Below are positions 30,869 to 42,700 of a stretch of 64,000 nucleotides of DNA, piece by piece. Both the position numbers and the translations under genes were made by a program. The notes under the pieces were generated by a model, which saw only the letters and a list, made by a program, of their open reading frames with translations, had not been told where the DNA came from and made no database searches. Within the stretch, counting starts at the first letter, position 1. Each line of letters starts with the position of its first letter. This DNA comes from Yponomeuta sedellus (taxonomy: Eukaryota; Arthropoda; Insecta; Lepidoptera; Yponomeutidae), in contig OW203747.1 in NCBI GenBank assembly GCA_934045075.1, forward strand, positions 13,049,894 through 13,113,893, in the 5' to 3' direction.

Positions 30869-31334
30869 ACAAATAGACTATACAAATCTTAAATAACCTC
30901 TTAATTATTAATTAAGAATTCGGAATTTTTAGACTATAAATAGGTTTAAAGGAAAAAATGTAAGTAATAATTTTGTCCCTCGATTATTTATTTTTCTGAC
31001 ACAATAATTTATTAAGCCATCCATAGCGATTCTATTTGCATGTACCTTATTCGTAGTACAGTTTATAAATAACATTTTCATGATAGAATGATTTATTTCA
31101 ACTTAAAATTCTATTATTCAAAACATTGATTTTGCGGACTGTTAAATTAGTTCCCAAAATTATCCTCAGGTCATTCACTAGAGAATATAGAAAGCTATTT
31201 CAATTGACGATCAAAATCCCTGACTTAAGTGAGTCACAGTTTTATTAGTGATTTTACTAGCGGGGCAGAATGTACGTATAATTATTTTTTATAATTATTT
31301 CCTATTAAATACTCTACGTTCTCTGACGACGAAA

Positions 31335-31405
31335 ATTTAAAATGGCAAACAAAATGGTTCAAGTCCCGGCATGGGTGTAATTTTTAGCTTCTGAATAGGT
31401 CTTTA
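31335..31405 (+). repeat. SINE-A 3' fragment
   Basis: B-box remnant 'gttcaagtcccggcatgggt' and 'tttttagcttctgaatagg'. Confidence 0.55.
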
Positions 31406-31636
31406 TAACTTAAAATTTATTAATTACTTACGCGTTAGTTCTCGATATCGCAGTGTTACTCATCTCGAACGTGTCGTCACTTATGGAGTGGACCATTGTG
31501 GCCTCATACACCCCTTCGCCTGGACCGACCGTTATCTGGAACCACATTAACCGTGAGATCAACATCAACATAATCAATTATTTGTTGTGTCACGGTAATA
31601 GCACAGGTGGTAATAATATTAATAATTCATGTTCTT

Positions 31637-31725
31637 TTAAAAACCTATTTAGAGGCTAAAAATTTCACCCACGCCGGGATTCGAACCCGCAACCTCTGGC
31701 TATCCGTGCCTGCGCTCTACATGCC
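31637..31725 (-). repeat. SINE-A, minus strand, truncated
   Basis: Ends at 31720 inside the A-box half of the tRNA-like core, where the dispersed repeat of 1690 begins. Confidence 0.7.
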
Positions 31726-31865
31726 TTCACTCAATTTCCGGGAACAAAATGACCGCACACCGTACGCGTTGAGTCCGCGACGAGTAATTTAGGATTTTTT
31801 TTACGATTCAGGGACTTTTGTCCCTCGGGGACAAAAGTCCTTCGTCTGCGCAGGCCTTTGCGCTG
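31726..31865. repeat. Dispersed repeat, copy 2 (inverse of 1690-1862)
   Basis: 'ggaacaaaatgaccgcacac' and 'cttcgtctgcgcaggc' match the inverse of the block near 1800. The stretch 'cttttgtccctcggggacaaaag' forms a hairpin. Confidence 0.55.
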
Positions 31866-32046
31866 ACCAGATATTTTTGTTTAAAATTTTTCGTAACAAG
31901 GTAATATGTCATCAACTACTTTCTAAATTCAGGTTTGTGGTTCCTCGCCGCGGTTCCAGAGTCGTTAATTACGGTCCATTTTATCTCCGTTCTGCAAGAA
32001 CAAATATTGACAAATATTCAATCACTAACAGATTATTCAAACAGAC

Positions 32047-32452
32047 AGCGGTGGTAGCTCAGTGGGTAGAACCATAGACTGGCAAGCGAGAGCCCCAGGT
32101 TCGATCCCGAGTGCGGGCATGTACCAATGACTTTGTTTAATTTCAAAGTTACGTACATTTGCGAATTTGCAGTCGCAATACCACACGCTAACGGTGAAGG
32201 AAAACATCGTGAGGAAACCCGCGGCTTGGTTGGCTCCGCACGTATTGACTAGTCGTTCCTGTGGGCTAGGCCGACTAAGCTGTCAGGATGATATAGGTGC
32301 TGGGCAAGCCTATACCACCTATAAAACCATGACCCAGGCACTACAGCGTCCGAGTGGTCCCGTCACCGATCTAGTGTGAGTGAAGATACCACTGGACGCT
32401 GTATAGATCATCTCATTAAGTAGATGCAAAAAGGCCAAAGGCCAATATTAAC
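32047..32452 (+). repeat. SINE-B, full length (reference copy)
   Basis: About 405 bp: tRNA-like head (A box GGTAGCTCAGTGGGTAG, B box GGTTCGATCCC), middle part with 'gtgaaggaaaacatcgtgag', body 'gactaagctgtcaggatgat', end 'gcaaaaaggccaaaggcc'. Confidence 0.8.
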
Positions 32453-32689
32453 AGATTATTCGGACAGCATAATCAACTCTTTGTAAAAGATCCTCGGAAA
32501 TTCGATTCATTTGCATGTACGCTTAGTAAATTTAGATCAAACTGGATTCAATTAGGGTCAACCACATCCATACCTGAAAATGTATCCCAATATCTTTATT
32601 GTAACTTTGGTTCCAATAGGTAATCGCGCCAACTTGCAGTCCGTTAGTCTTACATGATATGTGATTATATTCTTTTTAATGCACTAGCC

Positions 32690-32870
32690 CGTGCTAAAGA
32701 CAATTTGAAAAACCTATTTAGAGGCTAAAAATTCCACCCATGCCGGGACTCGAAACCGCGAGCTCTGGCTATCCGTGCCAGCGCTCTCCCAACTGAGCTA
32801 ATGGGCGACTCATCGGCATCAGTGAAACTTCGTACCTCTTTACAATATTCTGTGTATTACGTATTGTTAT
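32690..32870 (-). repeat. SINE-A, minus strand
   Basis: Complete tRNA-like core with B box inverse GGGACTCGAAACC. Confidence 0.75.
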
Positions 32871-32924
32871 TATTTCCACCTCTGCTTTTACCGTGACACA
32901 ATAATTGATTATGATGATGAGATA

Positions 32925-33110
32925 AGCGGTGGTAGCTCAGTGTGTAGAACCATGGACTGGCAAGCGAGAGTCCCAGGTTCAATGCCGAGTGCGGGCATGT
33001 AGCAATGACTTTGTCCTTTCTGGCCATCCGTGCCAGCGCTCTTCCAATTGAGCTAATGGGCGACTCACCGGCTTCAGTGAAATCTCGAACCTTTTTACAA
33101 TACTCTCTGA
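32925..33110. repeat. SINE-B head (+) fused to SINE-A fragment (-)
   Basis: 32930-33010 is the SINE-B tRNA-like head on plus. From 33020 the sequence switches into a minus-strand SINE-A core ('ggccatccgtgccagcgctc'). Confidence 0.7.
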
Positions 33111-33204
33111 CATGTGATGTGAATGTTGCGTTTTTCAGAGTTATTGGCTTCACACTGTGGCTTGATTTATTGTTAATTGTGTCTATATTTGTAGTGTCGT
33201 CGTC

Positions 33205-33260
33205 GTCAGGCTATACTAGTCCACTGCTGGACATAGCCCTTCCCTAAAGAGCGCCACGTT
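33205..33260 (-). repeat. LINE family F 3' end
   Basis: 'caggctatactagtccactg' and 'ggacatagcccttcccta' on the minus strand. Confidence 0.55.
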
Positions 33261-33289
33261 GTGCTATCATAAGGGGAAAGGGTAAATTT

Positions 33290-33668
33290 GTGCGTCTCTT
33301 GAGAAACCTAACAAATAAATACCTTGACGCTCAAATCCTCGCGCAGTATCTGAGTGTTGGCGTTGAAGGTGTCTATATTTGTAAAGAGTGCGACTCTTGA
33401 GAAACCTAATAAATAAATAAATACCTTGACGCTCAAATCCTCGCGCAGTATCTGAGTGTTGGCGTTGAAGGTGTCTATATTTGTAAAGAGTGCGTCTCTT
33501 TAGAAACCTAATAAATTAATACCTTGACGCTCAAATCCTCGCGCAGTATCTGTGTGTTGGCGTTGAAGGTGTCTATATTTGTAAAGTGTGCGTCTCTTTA
33601 GAAACCTAATAAATTAATACCTTGACGCTCAAATCCTCGCGCAGTATCTGAGTGTTGGCGTTGAAGGT
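33290..33668. repeat. Tandem copies of the DUF229 exon 11 end and donor (about 98-102 bp x 4)
   Basis: The block 'accttgacgctcaaatcctc ... ttggcgttgaag' occurs at 33321, 33423, 33521 and 33619. Only the last is part of the intact exon 33621-33780. Each unit holds 48-50 nt of coding sequence, the donor, and about 50 bp of intron with 'gtgtctatatttgtaaag'. Confidence 0.95.
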
Positions 33669-33780
33669 GCCGACGTATCCGTCCACGTCCTTGTTCTGCT
33701 TGAACTGCAGCAGCCGCGGGTTCGCCGCCTGCCGCATCACCCACTGAACCGACGTCAGCGTGCGGGCGGCGCATTTACTT
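33621..33780 (-). CDS. DUF229 gene, exon 11
   Basis: 160 nt, acceptor AACAG, donor AAG|GTATTA, phase 2 in and 0 out. Encodes [20 protein letters not shown] then [14 protein letters not shown] and LREDLSVK. If the donor is not used the frame ends four codons later at TAG. Confidence 0.85.
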
Positions 33781-36700
33781 CTGTTCACACACAATAAATA
33801 ATAAATATTAATGGGCACATTACACAGATCTTGTTAGCCCCATACTAAGTACAACGAAATTACTTGTTTTAAAAACCTATTTAGAGGCTAAAAATTCCAC
33901 CCATGCCGGGATTCGAACCCGCGACCTCTGGCTATCCATGCCAGCGCTCTATCCAACTGAGCTAATGGGCGATTCACCGGCATCAGTGAAATTTCGAACC
34001 TCTTTACACTATTCTCTGTATTACGTACAGGCAGCGACATCTGGCTGAAGTAGATTTCAGGTGAGTCGTCCATTAGCTCAGTTGGATAGAGCGCTGGCAC
34101 GGATAGCCAGAGGTCGCAGGTTCGAATCCCGGCATGGGTGGAATTTTTAGCCTCTAAATAGGTTTTTAAAAGTGTCCTTAGCACGGGTTAGTGCATTAAA
34201 AATAAAAATAGTATAAATGACTTGTGTTACAGGTGCTAACTCGACGATAGATTTAACACAATAAATACATAGATAACATCCAAGGCCCGAGGCAAATTAG
34301 AAAAGTTCGTTTCCTAGTTTGACCCGGCCGGGGATCGAACCCGAGACCTCCGGTTTTACAATCAGCGTTCTAAACCGCTAATAAAAGATCCATCTTAGAT
34401 TGTCATTATGACGTCAAACCTTTGTATGTCCTCTGCTGGGGCACGGGCTTTCCGCGCAGGCTTGAATATGAGTGTTGAAAGAGGTCGGATACAGATAAGC
34501 TCGGACCACGCAAATTGAAGAGAAGCTCGGAGTCTTTAGGATTTGTAAATGGAACACGAAAATCACCCACGAGTGAGTAGGCCGGCCGAGCTTTTCCCTA
34601 AAAACCATTTACTGTATTAATATAAGAATATACCGAAACTAAATGATATCAACCCTTGTAGGTATGTCCCTGCATCGCAGGAAGGTTAGGCCATACTCCA
34701 CCACGGGGGCCAAGTCCGGGTTGGTGGAGGATTGTAAGACAGTGGCGGGCCTTTCTGTCAGAAGTTATCGAGCCGCCCATAAGGGCTCTGACATGGCTTA
34801 ACAACTGCCGTTACATGACAACCGGCACCATCGCCGTAACGTGCCTTGCGAAGTGGGGAAGCGTTCGGAAAAAAATCCACTAGCGATAGTCACAGGATGG
34901 GCATCCAAACAGCACCTGACCGCTTTACAGCACCGTTGCTTAACCGTAGTGATTGATTGCAATCACTCGGTTACATTAGGCCACGAGCGCTTTACTAGAC
35001 CGACAGCGCTCCTGGATACGTAGCCATTGAACAATATATACTTATTTTATATATGCGAATCAGGTGCGGCAGAAAACCAGCGCTGGTCACTTGTGGCTAG
35101 CGTTTTGCTGAGCTGCAGCATTTTTCTTGTGGCTAGCGTTTTGCTGAGCTGCAGCATTTTTCTTGTGGCTAGCGTTTTGCTGAGCTGCAGAATTTCTCTT
35201 GTGGCTAGCGTTTTGCTGAGCTGCAGCATATTTCTTGTGGCTAGCGTTTTGCTGAGCTGCAGCATTTTTCTTGTGGCTAGCGTTTTGCTGAGCTGCAGCA
35301 TTTTTCTTGTGGCTAGCGTTTTGCTGAGCTGCAGCATTTTTCTTTTATGCACTTGAGTTCGCACTATTGTAATTCCAATATCTTTTTGTTTTGTTCTTCA
35401 TATTTTTGTTATCAGTAGAAGTAGAAAATCTTTGTTTGGCACTACAGATATTGAATACAATAGCTTAAGCTTAATATAGAACCTAAAGTTTACAAAGTAG
35501 GTACCAAAAAGGTTTCCGCTCAGCTTAATGCCGCAGCAGGACTACGGCGCTGATTTTCAGCGGATGCCTGAGAACTTATTGGTAAAACTTAAATTAATCT
35601 ATGGTAAATATTAAACAAAACAACGACCTCATTAATGCATTTTTCATTTGGTGTATGCTTATTTGTGCTACAAACGTAATGTTTTTCATTTTCACTTGCT
35701 GTGTGGTGTCGGCCTAGAGAATAGCACCAACCCAAATTCTTCCCGCGGGTGTCGTAAAAGGCGACTAAGGGACTCAAACCGGGGGGGTGGGCAGCAGCGC
35801 CCCCTGCAGTACAATTCCAACGAACTGCGATCCCCAACCCGCATGCCCAGCGTGGGGATTACGGGCATTACCCCCCATGATGGCACAACGTTGCGCTATG
35901 GCACTCATTAGGGGAGGGCTATGTCCAGCAGTGGACTAATATAGCCAGAGTGCTTAGTGCGAGTTTGACAGATCCAATCGAATGACTTTACTACCGCGTT
36001 AATCGAGCATTGAGTAGTGAGTATGAGTAAGTTAACCGTTCGAACTGGCAAAACGCTGTCACAGTACAACTCGCACTCGCGCTTATTCGTGTTTTGGCTG
36101 GTAAACGTGTTCACTTCTCAACGTAAACCATTACAACTCGCACTCAGCAATTTTAATTTCCTGTCGCTAGGTGGCGCTTCCTCGATGCCATAGAAATATG
36201 AGTTTACGTTAACGCGATCGAGTAGTTAAAAAACTCGCACTAAGCACTCTGAAGAAGAAGATTTTACGTAAAGCTAAAGGTACTTAGCTGCTTACCGATG
36301 CATGAGAGTGAGCCGATTTATATAGTCGACCAGCGCCTGCGCAGCTGCGTGGTAGACCGGCTCAGAAGTGGGCACGTTCACCCATTTCATGCACGTGCAC
36401 CAGTGGGGTTCGATGCCCGCTTCGCTGCATGAACGGTTCGACGGTATCTGTAAGTTAGTAATTTATTGACAAAATTTTATGGAGTGATTTAAACACGTAG
36501 GTATTCAGTGGAAATATATACAATAGAATTTATTCAGCACAAGAAGAAAAACAGAGAGCCATATATAAACATCATGTCAATCCAAACGTCGAGATGCGAT
36601 CGGCCAGGATTAAAATAAGGTTCAGCCAGTTGGTAATGAAACCTCTAACACAAAAACATACAATGCAACTTTCAATATGTATATACAATTTTCTTACAAT

Positions 36701-39700
36701 ACTACGTAACGTCCTGACTCCTAAACTAGAGTAACCTGTATCTTAGGAGTCAGTCCATCCCTAATGGTGCGATGAACACTGTTTTTCACTAATTTTAAAT
36801 ATAATAGTGTCGCGGTCCTATCCCGAACCATCTAGAATAGTCGCCGCATGCTGCGTTTTAGTAAACAATAAACGCTGCAAGCAATAATGACTCGTATGTC
36901 CACTAGCGTAAGGTGCAAAACTCTTTGAATGAGTAACTGTTCGAGCGACCTTGCCGCGTGTACCGAGTGTAGGTACGTAGTTACGGGAATGTTCTAGAAC
37001 CCTGGCCGGCGGATATAAATAGCGGCCGCCGCGGCGCGCTGTCAGTTCCATTTGGAATAGCGAAGAGTGAACTTCGAGCGAACATACCTGCGATACGAGC
37101 GATAACCTACGACCTCAGCGATACTATTGGACTTCGATTGAACCTGCGATTGGAATCTACGTGTGGACTTCGTGTCGTGAAGACCTGCAGACCAGACCCT
37201 GCGTGAATAAATCCTAAGAAGTTGTCATTGGCGTTTTACATCCAAATCCAGAACCCTAGCCCGTAACAATATGGTTATTTACAATAATTTTAAAGTTTGA
37301 AGAATTTAATTAAGTTTAGAATAGACTTGTTTAGTAGTGTGTGTGTGTGTTTATGGGGGAAAGTGTTGGTAAGTGTGGGTGAACGCTGTGACTACGTGTT
37401 TAAAAGTAAAAGTACATTTAAATATTGGCTTAGTAGTAGGTGTAAGAAATGTAAACGTAAAAACGATGTTATGCGGTCAGGAAAAGAAAGTGTAAAGAGT
37501 GTCAATGTAAAATAACCATTCTTATCGTCATGCTTGTTTGTCAGCTTGAGGTTTGCTGTAGGTATGAGAATATATTTATAAAGAGATAATCAAATAAATT
37601 ACTGTTAGTAATAAAAAAAACTAAATTTTTACGTAATAAACTAACAACATATTGAAGTTATTACTTAATAAATAAGTAATAACCATTCATCCATGCATCC
37701 ATCCATCCATCCATGCAGCCATAACATCACATTTACACAGGGGCACATACGAGTACATTGCTTCTGGCCCCACACTAGGATACCATGTGTCGTGGGAACC
37801 AGAAACAACGACACCACAAACATCCAAGACCTGGGGTTCTTTTTTGTCCCATCCATCCATACATCCATCCATCGTACCTCTGTAACAGTTTTAACATTAT
37901 CTTCCATGCCAATAAACCATTTGTATTTGTATCAATCTGCCTATCTCCGCTCCCCGCTCACCGGCTCAAAGAGCGTCAGGCCCCTCTTGAGGTCTGCCCC
38001 CGGCACCCTGTCCTCGTTCCAGTACTGCTGCAGGTCCACCGCCTGCATGACGGTGGCGTAGACGTCGTGCGGGGTGGTCAAGACGTCGGCGTTGGCGCGC
38101 AGGGCGGCGGCCCACTGGGCGCGCTCGCGGCTCACCCGCTCCGGCAGGAAGATTGCCATGAGCGGTAAACGCTCCTCGAGCTTGCCGCGGTACACGCTGC
38201 GGACTTTCGCGTACCTACAAATAAAGCGAACATATACTTTGTCAAAAAAGTGTAGAGTCGAAAAGAGTAAGGTTTCGCTCAGACTTTTTGTCTGTGTTAC
38301 ATTATTTCTTGCACTTAAAAGCATTATAAAAATAATACGTAGAGTCATTACATTAAAAGGATGTATTGTGCTTAATCAAAGGTATTAAATGGTCTTAATT
38401 TTCGATAACACCAATAATAAAGTTTCTCTTCCGGTTTCTTGAATTATTTGACAAACTGTAGCTGTTAGGGAATAACATGAGAACATTGATGGCAACACTT
38501 GTAACTTTTTTTCGAACTAAAACTTTCGTAAGCACAACACATTGTAGACTTTTAGTCCGGATTTACGACGTGAGACGAGCAACCGACGACGCGAGCTCCG
38601 TCTCTGCTCACCATGATTAAGCTCTGCGAATCGGAGCGATACCTGGTCGGACTTTTCCGATATAACAACGCCCGTAAGTAAATCCGGACTAAAAGTCTAG
38701 AACACTTGTAACGGTGCAACCTCTTTACATCATTTTTATTTCTTTTTCTATCTATCATTTTCAAATATTTAAATGACGTCACACGATTTGCCTCATTTTT
38801 CATCATTAAAACTATACCCTTCGACCAGATCTGACTATTTTACCGTTTTTATCCAGTTTTTCTGTTTTATAATAACTATCTACAAATAAAACAACGCCTG
38901 AAGTTCCAGTGTTTATTATTATTATAAAAGATATACAGGCGCGAGGAGCCTGCGTTCCTATTATTTCATGTGTCGAATAAATCGGTTTCCATCGGAAGAA
39001 GGCGTATCTTCTATTAATTAGCTGACAGCCAAATTTGATTAAAATCGCTCCAGCCGTTTAGAAAGACGTGAAGAAGTAACAAACATATACACTAACAAAA
39101 TTTCGCCTTTACAATATTAGTGGGACGTGATATTAATATTATATTTTAATATTATTATAGTGTTATATAAAGCACTTGCTGTGTGGTGTCGGCCTAGATA
39201 ATAGCAAAAACCCAATTCTTCCCGCGGGTGTCGTAAAAGGCGACTAAGGGACACAAACCGGGGGGGTGGGCAGCAGCGCCGCCTGCAGTACAATTCCACC
39301 GAACTGCGATCCCCAACCCGCATGCCCAGCGTGGGGATTATGGGCATTACCCCCTACGATAGCACAACGTGGCGCTCTTTAGAGGAGGGCTAAGTCCAGC
39401 AGTGGACTCGTATAGCCTAACGACGACGACGTGATATAAAGAGTGAGTTTTTTTTCCCCTTGCGAAAAAAATCGCGATTAAAATGGTTCCCAGCGCGCGA
39501 TTTGAAAGCCGTAAGAAATTTTAGTCGCAATGCGTGCTGAGCCTAACAGTCCCGCACAGTACCTGGGTCCGTGGTCACCGAAGAGGAACAGTAGGGTGTC
39601 CTCCCGTCGGGGCCCGGCGCGGAACTCCCTCAGGAAGCGGTCCAGGTCATCGTCGGCGGTCGAGATCATGTTGAAATCGTCGTGGGTAATGTCAGCAATG

Positions 39701-42700
39701 AACGTGAAACAATATTTCTTGCCTTCACGCTCGAAGAACTGCGTGCAGAGAGAATAACATAACATCAAATTTACATACATGCACATATCGCCTGTTAGCT
39801 TTTATAATATACCTCGGGCTCTAGAGTAGGCTCCGGTTTTCGCCAATTTTCGTCGTTTATGGTACTGATGATCGAGTTCCGATTTCGAAATTAAGTGTCA
39901 TATTAATTCCGATATTTCTAGTACACGAATATATCCGATTCTATCCGATAGTAGCCGAGGTATATTCTAAAAGCTAACAGACTATACATTGTCTCTGGCC
40001 CCACACTAGGATACCCTGTAAATAGCTATTATAAGTTGATTTTGAATGTTTTTGCGACATAATTATCGCAAAAAATACAAAATGAACTTAAATAAAATAG
40101 ATTAAGTTTAACCACCTATTTAGAGGCTAAAAATTCCACCCATGCCGGGATTCGAACCCGCGACCTCTGGCTATCCGTGCTAGAGCTCTTTCCAACTGAG
40201 CAGAGCTCTTTCCAACTGAGCTAATGGGTGGCTATGGTGGAGTATGGCCTAGCCTTCCTGCAATGCAGACAGAGACCCGTGCCCCAGCAGTGGGGACTTA
40301 CAGGGTTGCAATCAATGGGTGACTCACCAGCATCAATGAAATTTCGAACCTCTTTACAATACTCTCTGTATTACATACAGCCAGCAACATCTGGCTAAAG
40401 TAATTTGCATCACTTCTTCTACTGCGTAGATGGACGAGATAAGATAACTAAGTTGTCATCTTTCCTTCGAGATAGCTGATTATTTCCAAGAATTTTAGTT
40501 GCCTCGCAATTAACTGGTGTTTTGGTTTATATCATCGCCAAATATTGGCTGTGTCAAGCAGCGATAATCTGTTACAAACATAGAACAATAGAGCCTCACT
40601 ACCCGACTTCGGCGGAGCCCAAAAGGAGGGTAATGTGCTTGGCTCCTATGTAGGTATGTATGTATGTATGTATGTATGTATGTATGTATGTATGTATGTA
40701 TGTATGTATGTATGTATGTATGTATGTATGTATGTATGTATGTATGTATGTATGTATGTATGTATGTATGTATGTATGTATGTATGTATGTATGTATGTA
40801 TGTATGTATGTATGTATGTATGTATGTATGTATGTATGTATGTATGTATGTATGTATGTATGTATGTATGTATGTATGTATGTATGTATGTATGTATGTA
40901 TGTATGTATGTATGTATGTATGTATGTATGTATGTATGTATGTATGTATATTTAGTATTTTCTAAGGTTAACACGAGCACTAGACATAATAAAAACTTTA
41001 TTTACACGGATTTTACTCGTTTATTTTACATTTTTTACAATTTTCCGATGCTTCAGCACTTTCTGAAGTAGGTACAGTGCTACACAGGAAATAAGTCTCG
41101 CGGATGTACCTGCGCAGTTGACCAAATTTTGGATGTGCGGCAAGTTGATCGACCAATCAGATAGTTTCATTTTATGGCAGACCGCGCGCCTTTGTTGCTA
41201 TTGGTTGATTCAACGTCATCGATGCAGGTGACTATTCGTTTGGCAATATTAGCGTGAGCGAAATAGGTAGCGCTACTGCGGCAATCAATTCTGCACCTTA
41301 ACCGTATCGGTTAAAGATCATGTTGAATGTACTTATAGCTTCGGGTACTTTCGTTACACTTCTTCTTAGTCTGCGCGAACGTAGATTCCCGAAGGGACTT
41401 TTATGATGTGTAGTACTGTACCGTGGTCTCGGAAGACTGAGGTGACAGGCGTCTTTTTAACTGTTAGTTTACTACCCTCGGCAGAAATTACAAAAGAAAT
41501 CGTGAAGTTACGTTCTGAGTGAGGTTATGTATGTATGTATGCACGTAGTGAGAGAGAAATAATTACCATCTTAGTGAGGTTCAACATGAAGCCGTACTGG
41601 GGTGTGTCTCCCACGCAGTAAGCTCTGGAAAAACACACAAAATGTTGACTATAGTCCATTTATTTAGGCACTTAAAAAATGTAAACAATCATCAATTATA
41701 AATTCGTTATCAACCCTAGTATGTCCCCACTGCTGGGGCACGGGTCTCTTCCTACATCGCAGGAAGGTTAGGCCATACTCCACCACGGGGGCCAAGTCCG
41801 GGTTGGTGGAGGATTGTAAGACAGTGGCGGGCCTTACTGTCAGAAGTTATCATTACATAATATTGTTTATGCCACACCTGGCACGCTGCGCGTACGGAAA
41901 AAGCCGCTTTCTGGCCAAGTGTAGACATAGAAAGATGTACACAACACGGGAGGTAATAAAGAAAGCTCTCGATAGCATATTTACGTCCCTCGCTTGCAGC
42001 TCGGGCCGCAAACTTCTGCGATCTCGGCCTTTCTTTGTATTACCACCCTAGTTGTGTAATGTACTATTACATACAAGCATCACGGGGGTCAAGTGCGGGT
42101 TGGTGGAGGAATGTAAGACAGCCGCGGGTTATCAAGCCGCCCATAAGGCCTCTGACATGGCTCAACGACTGCCATTTTGGACAGCCCGCACCAACGGCTT
42201 AACGTGCCTTGTGAAGTACGGAAGCGCTCGGAAAAATGCCACTAGCGATAATCACGGCACGGTTACCTATCCTGTACCGGACCGCGCCTGTTGTTGCTTA
42301 ACTCAAGTGATTGATTCCAATCACTTGGTTCCACAAAGCCACGAGCGCTTTCCGTGGAGAAGAATGGCGAGAGACTGCGAAGAATGGCGTGATGGGAGAA
42401 GGCCTATACCCAGCAGTGGGCAGAGGTGGGCTACTGATGGTGATTGATTAAGCGCTTCTCATCTGCTTGAATCACGATCAAACCACTGGATAGAATTACA
42501 CAATCCATCGGTACTCTCCAACGATCGCCCTTATTATAGCCGAATTGTGCGTGTGGCCGTTGAAATTAAGAAACACAAAAATTTCAATCGGAAATGTGTT
42601 TTCAAACTAACATAACAAACATAACATTTACATACAAGCAAATACATTGCTTCTGGCCCCACACTAGGATACCCTGTGTCGTGGGAACCAGAAACAACGA

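Noticed and set aside
35091..35343. CRISPR array
   Set aside because: There are no spacers. The units are contiguous 36-bp tandem copies in a eukaryotic intron.
35027..35364. Open frames with 12-residue repeats on both strands
   Set aside because: Caused by the 36-bp minisatellite; no splice or start context supports translation.
40510..41071. Open frames with YVCM or HTYI repeats
   Set aside because: Product of the (GTAT)n microsatellite.
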